Source: Cardinalis cardinalis
Lineage: Eukaryota; Chordata; Aves; Passeriformes; Cardinalidae
DNA: 64,000 bases
Reading direction: 5' to 3'
Assembly (NCBI GenBank): GCA_014549065.1
Contig: JACDOX010000119.1
Span: 1,114,467 to 1,178,466, forward strand
Part shown: positions 59,711-64,000 of the stretch, in pieces
Position numbering within the stretch: position 1 is the first letter of the stretch
Layout: each line of letters starts with the position of its first letter
Translations under genes and position numbers: made by a program
The notes under the pieces: generated by a model
What the model was told of the DNA's origin: nothing
The model's input: only the letters and a program-made list of their open reading frames with translations
The model's database searches: none

Positions 59711-61012
59711 TGTCTTGGTTTGAAAAAAACAGGTGTCTGCTAAGGAAGGCAGGAGCCTCCTCTGAAATGGAANATGTAAACCCCCTCCCTCCAAATTATT
59801 ATCATTTTGAAATTAAGGGGCTCTCAGGCAAAGACATGGGAATAGGAATACCACTAGGAAAATTAAAAATACAAATGNAATGNTACAAAAAANAAAACAA
59901 ACCACTGTCAGAGTCAGAAGAGGAGCTGACCCCCTNTGTGTCAGGGNGGTGTCCCAGCCCCATCCCATGGGGGCTCAGCCCTCCTGCAGTGCCAGCTGTG
60001 GCTCTGCTGCAGCAGGGATCCTGCACAAGGGGGGAGTTTTCCTCTGCAGCTCCAGGGCTGCTGGAGATGGGCCTGGGCTCCCTCTGGCAATGCAGGGCAG
60101 CAGAAAGCTGCTCCTCTGGGAATGCAGGGGGCAAAGGCCGCTGTGCTGTTCCCAAACCTCAGATTGTATCCAGGTAGGAATGCTTGGCTGCTCCCCTGGG
60201 CGGAGCATCTCCCAATGGTTTGATGGAATTTTATGATGTAATTTGATCAGCCATGCAGGGACACTCACTGGCCCATTAACAGAAGAGATCTCCTGGAGGG
60301 AGGATTGGCTGTGGAAGAGGTAAAGAAAACTCCCCAATTAACAGAAAACTGCCCTACCTCTGACAGACGGTGGTAGAATACACACCCCAGCNAAATCTTC
60401 CAGCCTCAGACACTTGCCAAAGGGGCAAACAAGGCTGCTGATGAGGAACAGGACAGTCTGTGTGCTCTGTATGGCAGCAGCTCAGCATTTGCCACGGTTC
60501 TGAAGAGAAAGAACCCCTGAAAATCTGCCAGGGTGTGTGGTGTTCCAGTGGATGGGTCAGCACTTGCACACAGCCAGCCTTCTGTGCTTGGAGAGCACCT
60601 ATATCACCATCACATTTTCTGCAAAAATCCCTTCNCCAGGATTTCCTCTCTTGGGAAGCTGAGAAGCCTCAGAGAAAAATGAAAACAAGAATTATAGAAT
60701 TTGCTTCTCCTGTGTTTTGCTGCTTTGGACTGTGGTTTGGAGATTGTTTATCCAACATGTGAATTGTTTTACACTTAATGACCAATCACTGTCCAACTGT
60801 GTCAGACTCTGGAAGGAGTCTCAAGTTTTCATTAGTATCTTGTTAAGCCTTCTGTAAGTATCCTTTCTCTATTCTNTAGTATAGTTTTAGTATGGCATTC
60901 TTCAATATCATATAATATCATTTCATATCATAAAATAATAAATTAGCTTTCTAAGAACATGGAGTCAGATTCTCAATTCCTCTTTTGTCCTGGGGACCCA
61001 CCAAATACCACA
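59711..61012 (+). mobile_element. Passerine endogenous retrovirus LTR region, apparently without internal genes
   Basis: The segment begins TGTCTTGGTTTG at 59711 and closely follows a sequence I know as a common songbird ERV LTR: AAGGAAGGCAGGAGCCTCC, ATTAAGGGGCTCTCAGGC, TCCCCTGGGCGGAGCATCTC, TCCTGGAGGGAGGATTGGC and CTGACAGACGGTGGTAGAA. From about 60580 a second block has LTR promoter and end features: CCAAT at 60782-60786, ATATC/TATAA-rich sequence at 60907-60935, AATAAA at 60937-60942 and a CCACACA-type end near 61012. No gag, pol or env frame is present, so it is a solo LTR or two nested LTRs. Six ambiguous bases cluster at 59773-59947. I found no convincing target-site duplication. The exact family name needs a library search. 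Confidence 0.75.
60937..60942 (+). promoter_or_regulatory. Polyadenylation signal inside the LTR
   Basis: AATAAA lies about 70 bases before the presumed LTR end, the expected position for the R/U5 polyadenylation signal. Confidence 0.55.
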
Positions 61013-61227
61013 CACCTGGCTCCAGGTGGGGCACTCGGTGCCTTAAATTGTTCAAGGATTTTCACACTCAGTCCCTGGCTGGAGTTTCTCCAGTGTGGGT
61101 ATAAACACGTCCTGATAGCTCTGACTAATGGGGGCATTGACAGCTCTGTGTTTAGAACCCAGCACAGTCTCTGACTTTATCCTCCTGAACACACCCTGTG
61201 AAAGATTTTTCATCNGTGCTCCATTAC
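61013..61227. other. Spacer between LTR and candidate exon
   Basis: No gene is seen. The sequence is more G+C-rich than average for the window and may still include unrecognised ERV sequence. Confidence 0.4.
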
Positions 61228-61282
61228 CTGCCAGGAAAGGCACTGTGACATCCCTCTTTGTTCCCCTGAGCTCTGCTTTCCT
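61228..61282 (-). other. Candidate exon, 55 bp, weak
   Basis: On the minus strand a strong pyrimidine tract (CCCTTCCCTCGTGTCCTTTC) ends in AAG at 61283-61285, and CTGGCAG followed by GTAATG is a good donor at 61227/61228. Two frames are open through 55 bases, so coding cannot be inferred. The frame starting RKAELRGTKRDVTVPFLA ends with one base left over. Its closeness to the ERV region means it could be repeat-derived. Confidence 0.15.
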
Positions 61283-61802
61283 CTTGAAAGGACACGAGGG
61301 AAGGGGTTTTGGGGACGNGCTTTAAATGCCACACTTCATAAAGGCATCATGCTTTGATAATCTTTCTCCCAGCACCTTTTTCAAGTGAGGGGTGGTCAGG
61401 CTCCTGTCAGAGAGCCCCTGTTCATCTCCAGGCGTCCCTCAGCAGGCAGCCCAGCCGTGACACCGAGAAAATAACAGCTTGCCACCTCTTCAGAGGCAGA
61501 GTCACCTTGGAGGATCTCTGCTACCTTTATTTTTNTCCCTCAAAAAATGCTGTGTAGTGTACCTAAGCCTGTTATATATTTCCTTTTTTTTTTTCGTTCC
61601 CCCGGAGTGACTTGCAAGATGCAATTTGGTTTTGCTTACGCTGCTGTCAAAAATGGAAATGGTTTGGATGCAAATTTTAACCTTAAATTGACTTGAAACA
61701 AGATGAAACTGTACAAAAGAGGATCAGCAAACACACAAAAAGAAAAAAAATCTCTTTTTTTTATAGGTGACTGCCCTATTATTATATGTGATAAAGTATG
61801 TC

Positions 61803-61868
61803 ATTTATTCAGACTACTTATATATTAGTAATATACAATTTATTCAGAGTAGCCATATATTAGTAAAT
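61803..61868. repeat. 35-bp tandem duplication, two diverged copies
   Basis: ATTTATTCAGA at 61803 recurs at 61838, and both copies continue with a shared ATATATTAGTAA. The period is 35 bases, with a handful of substitutions between copies. Confidence 0.85.
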
Positions 61869-62947
61869 GCTAACTTCCATTTATTTACTAAATTATTCCT
61901 TTCCACTTGTGATTTGCATCAAACTTTATCTGAGACTTTGACTTCAGTCAGGAAGGCCTAAAAATAGAAATCTAAATTTGCAATTAAGGCTTACAGTTTA
62001 ACAAGTGTCTGACATTTTTTGCAGNCATGATATTGCTGGGAAAAANAAAAAAAGGAAAAAAAATAGCAGNTTATTCTAAAAGTGCTATTTTTACTTAATG
62101 AGTTATCTTTCCAGGGTCCAAATTATCCTGGATTATGAGACTGCTAGCTCTCACTCCTCATTTAGANCCATACCTTTTGAGGAAAACAGTTCTGCCAATT
62201 TCTCAATACCTCAGAAAATTCTCTACTTTAAATTACTCTCTGAACTGGTTTACTTTAATGAACTGACATAGGGAAAAAAAAAATCTACCTTCAAAGCAAA
62301 TCTGTGTGCCAAGAGGATATGGCTGGAAAAAGCTGGTTTTAACTCTTCAAAAAGTTTAACCTACTCACATTAGAAACCTCTGTTTTTCTGGTTCAAAAGT
62401 CTGGCCAGCTAATACTACCTCAATTATTTTATTTTAATTCTAGAAAATGTAATGAGTTACAGAGAAGCAAGGGATTTATTAGTTTTTAAATTATGCTGAT
62501 ACATTTCTCTGATGTCAAAGAAATTATTTTGTTTAAATTAAGTTCAATTGAAATATTAAACAAACATTATTATATTAATGTTAAATGTTTCCTTAGCAAA
62601 GCTTTCCTCAGAAATAGATCCCACACTGTAATTTCCACATCAATATTACACCTTTGCATGTGCAGTGTCTCCCAAAAACTTCATTATTTTCAGCCCAGAG
62701 GCTTCCACTTTGGGAGAATTTTGATTCTGAAGAATGCTTAATCTNCCCCATGAGAAGAAATTAGTTCATGAAAAACAAAACCAACCAAACAAACAGAAAA
62801 ACAAACAAAACACCCGAAACAGCAGCCTACTACTCTGTTCCTCTGCTTAAACTTAGTCCACATGGAGATCAAAGTACATAAACACCATCTGAGAGGTGCT
62901 GAAGGTTTTATTAAAAATTCAGATGAACATTAACAGAGCAATAAATA

Positions 62948-62988
62948 TGATAATGATGATGATGATGATAATATTAATAATAATAGTA
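62948..62988. repeat. (GAT)n / (AAT)n trinucleotide run
   Basis: About six GAT/TGA units grade into AATAATA units; it is a low-complexity run, and the methionine/isoleucine-rich frame through it is an artefact. Confidence 0.9.
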
Positions 62989-64000
62989 GTTACTGGGAAT
63001 GGTTTGTGCTGTATTCACTCTGCAGAGATTATGGCAATAAAACAAGGAGTTGAAGGAATAAGTGAGCTCTTCATTATTATCATTCCAATGGCTCCCCAAT
63101 GTGCACTTGGGAAAAAACCTCAAACACTGTGGGAAGTTAATGTGAACACTCTGCTACCTTTCCCCAAAGGTTAATAATCCATCTCTGCACATGTGAAGTA
63201 CCAGAAGGCCCTAATCTGTGCTAAACTAAGGAATTTCACTTTAAATCNTCTTTTCTTCCCGGAAAAGCCTCTTGGTAAAAGCACACTGGCTAAACTGCAG
63301 GCTACATTATTTTCCCAGCTGAGTCACTGTGGNGAGACAAGGCAGAAGGATAAATCCTGGAGGAATTCCTCGAAGGGGAAAAATATTCAAAGTGAAAATG
63401 AGAGTCAGAGAAGCAAAGTTTATGAAAAAAGCACCAACTTTCTTTGCCAGCACTGACCACACAACTTTGGCTGTTTGCAAGAACAGTTTATGACCTTCCT
63501 GAGCTTTTCTGCAAGCTTAATTTAGCAGCTTCTTTTGTAGCTAAGGTGAAGTCAGAAGAGGTCACATGTAAGCTGAGGAAGCTCACTTGCATAAATTCTG
63601 CAGCTTTTCTGCAGTGACACCCCTTGTGGCATTTTAGCCTCATCATCCCTGAGGCCTGCAGGACACAGGACCATGAGTTAGTTCAAAATAAATAGAATAA
63701 TTCAATACCCTCAACCTTAAACATTCAAAGGTCAGGACTTGCCTCCCTCTCCCTATGCTCTCTGCATAGCATGAATTAAGTTTATTTTTTTTAAACATGG
63801 GGATATATTTTTCTAAGCTAAATATGTGAAGCTCTCCATTTGCTTTCACAGAAACGTGTTTCAAAAATGTTCTCAGCTCGTTGAACTGGAAACATTTTTT
63901 CCTTTAATTAAAAAATGCCAGCAGAGATCCTCACAAGGATCTGAGAATTTTAGAAGACAGAATAATCTGAACTATGAGACGTTGCCACATCGTTCCTGGA

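Larger units (their letters stand above)
61283..63999. other. Noncoding stretch, no gene seen
   Basis: Apart from the 35-bp duplication and the (GAT)n run listed separately, no gene, RNA gene or dispersed repeat is recognisable. A (CAAA)n-like stretch lies at 62774-62812. Confidence 0.5.

Noticed and set aside
1..63999. CRISPR arrays, prokaryotic operons, rRNA and full tRNA genes
   Set aside because: No regularly spaced repeats, no ribosome-binding-site-led gene clusters and no rRNA or tRNA signature; the repeat content is vertebrate.

Overview
The window looks like vertebrate, and most likely songbird, nuclear DNA. It is A+T-rich with almost no CpG and no CpG island, and there are no dense operon-like reading frames. 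Its recognisable dispersed repeats are avian: several 3' tails of CR1 LINEs (best copy 42001-42332) and a long-terminal-repeat region at 59711-61012 that matches what I know of passerine endogenous retrovirus LTRs. Well over a hundred isolated ambiguous bases are scattered through it, as expected if heterozygous or repeat-collapsed positions were turned into N.

I see no complete protein-coding gene. Most reading frames of 60-140 codons fall in introns or intergenic DNA, have no recognisable domain, and are about what chance gives. A few short segments combine a pyrimidine-rich acceptor, an open frame and a good donor, and are listed as unverified candidate exons. On the + strand they are 969-1071, 20276-20411, 33614-33797, 52679-52768 (acceptor only) and 57790-57878. 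On the - strand they are 61228-61282, 57458-57557, 51859-51926, 14071-14171 and 2614-2748. The five minus-strand candidates can be read as one phase-compatible chain, but I chose the frames after the fact and recognise no family. The safest reading is a gene desert or very large introns.

Layout: 1-540 holds a possible LTR edge and a 314-bp interrupted GAA/TTC tract. From 0.5 to 14 kb is low-information DNA with a small tandem duplication at 6.5 kb and a possible LTR end at 8.16 kb. An ambiguous-base cluster lies at 14.1 kb and a 380-bp A+T block at 14.7-15.1 kb. From 15 to 26 kb there is a 23-bp, four-copy tandem repeat (18.9 kb), a (TA)11 run and a protein-like 91-codon ORF (23 kb, minus). 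From 26 to 34 kb there are CR1 tails, a diverged repeat pair at 30.5 and 33.3 kb, and a TAAAA microsatellite. From 34 to 42 kb is featureless. At 42.0-42.55 kb a pyrimidine tract, a CR1 tail and a canonical G-quadruplex motif sit side by side. From 43 to 59 kb is mostly featureless apart from CR1 tails, simple repeats and candidate exons. From 59.7 to 61.0 kb is the ERV LTR, and a 35-bp duplication follows at 61.8 kb.

No previously undescribed gene system can be claimed from the sequence alone. The observations most worth checking are the candidate exons, the duplicated splice-donor motif at 57.88 kb, the G-quadruplex, the repeat pair and the unexplained ambiguity cluster at 14.1 kb.
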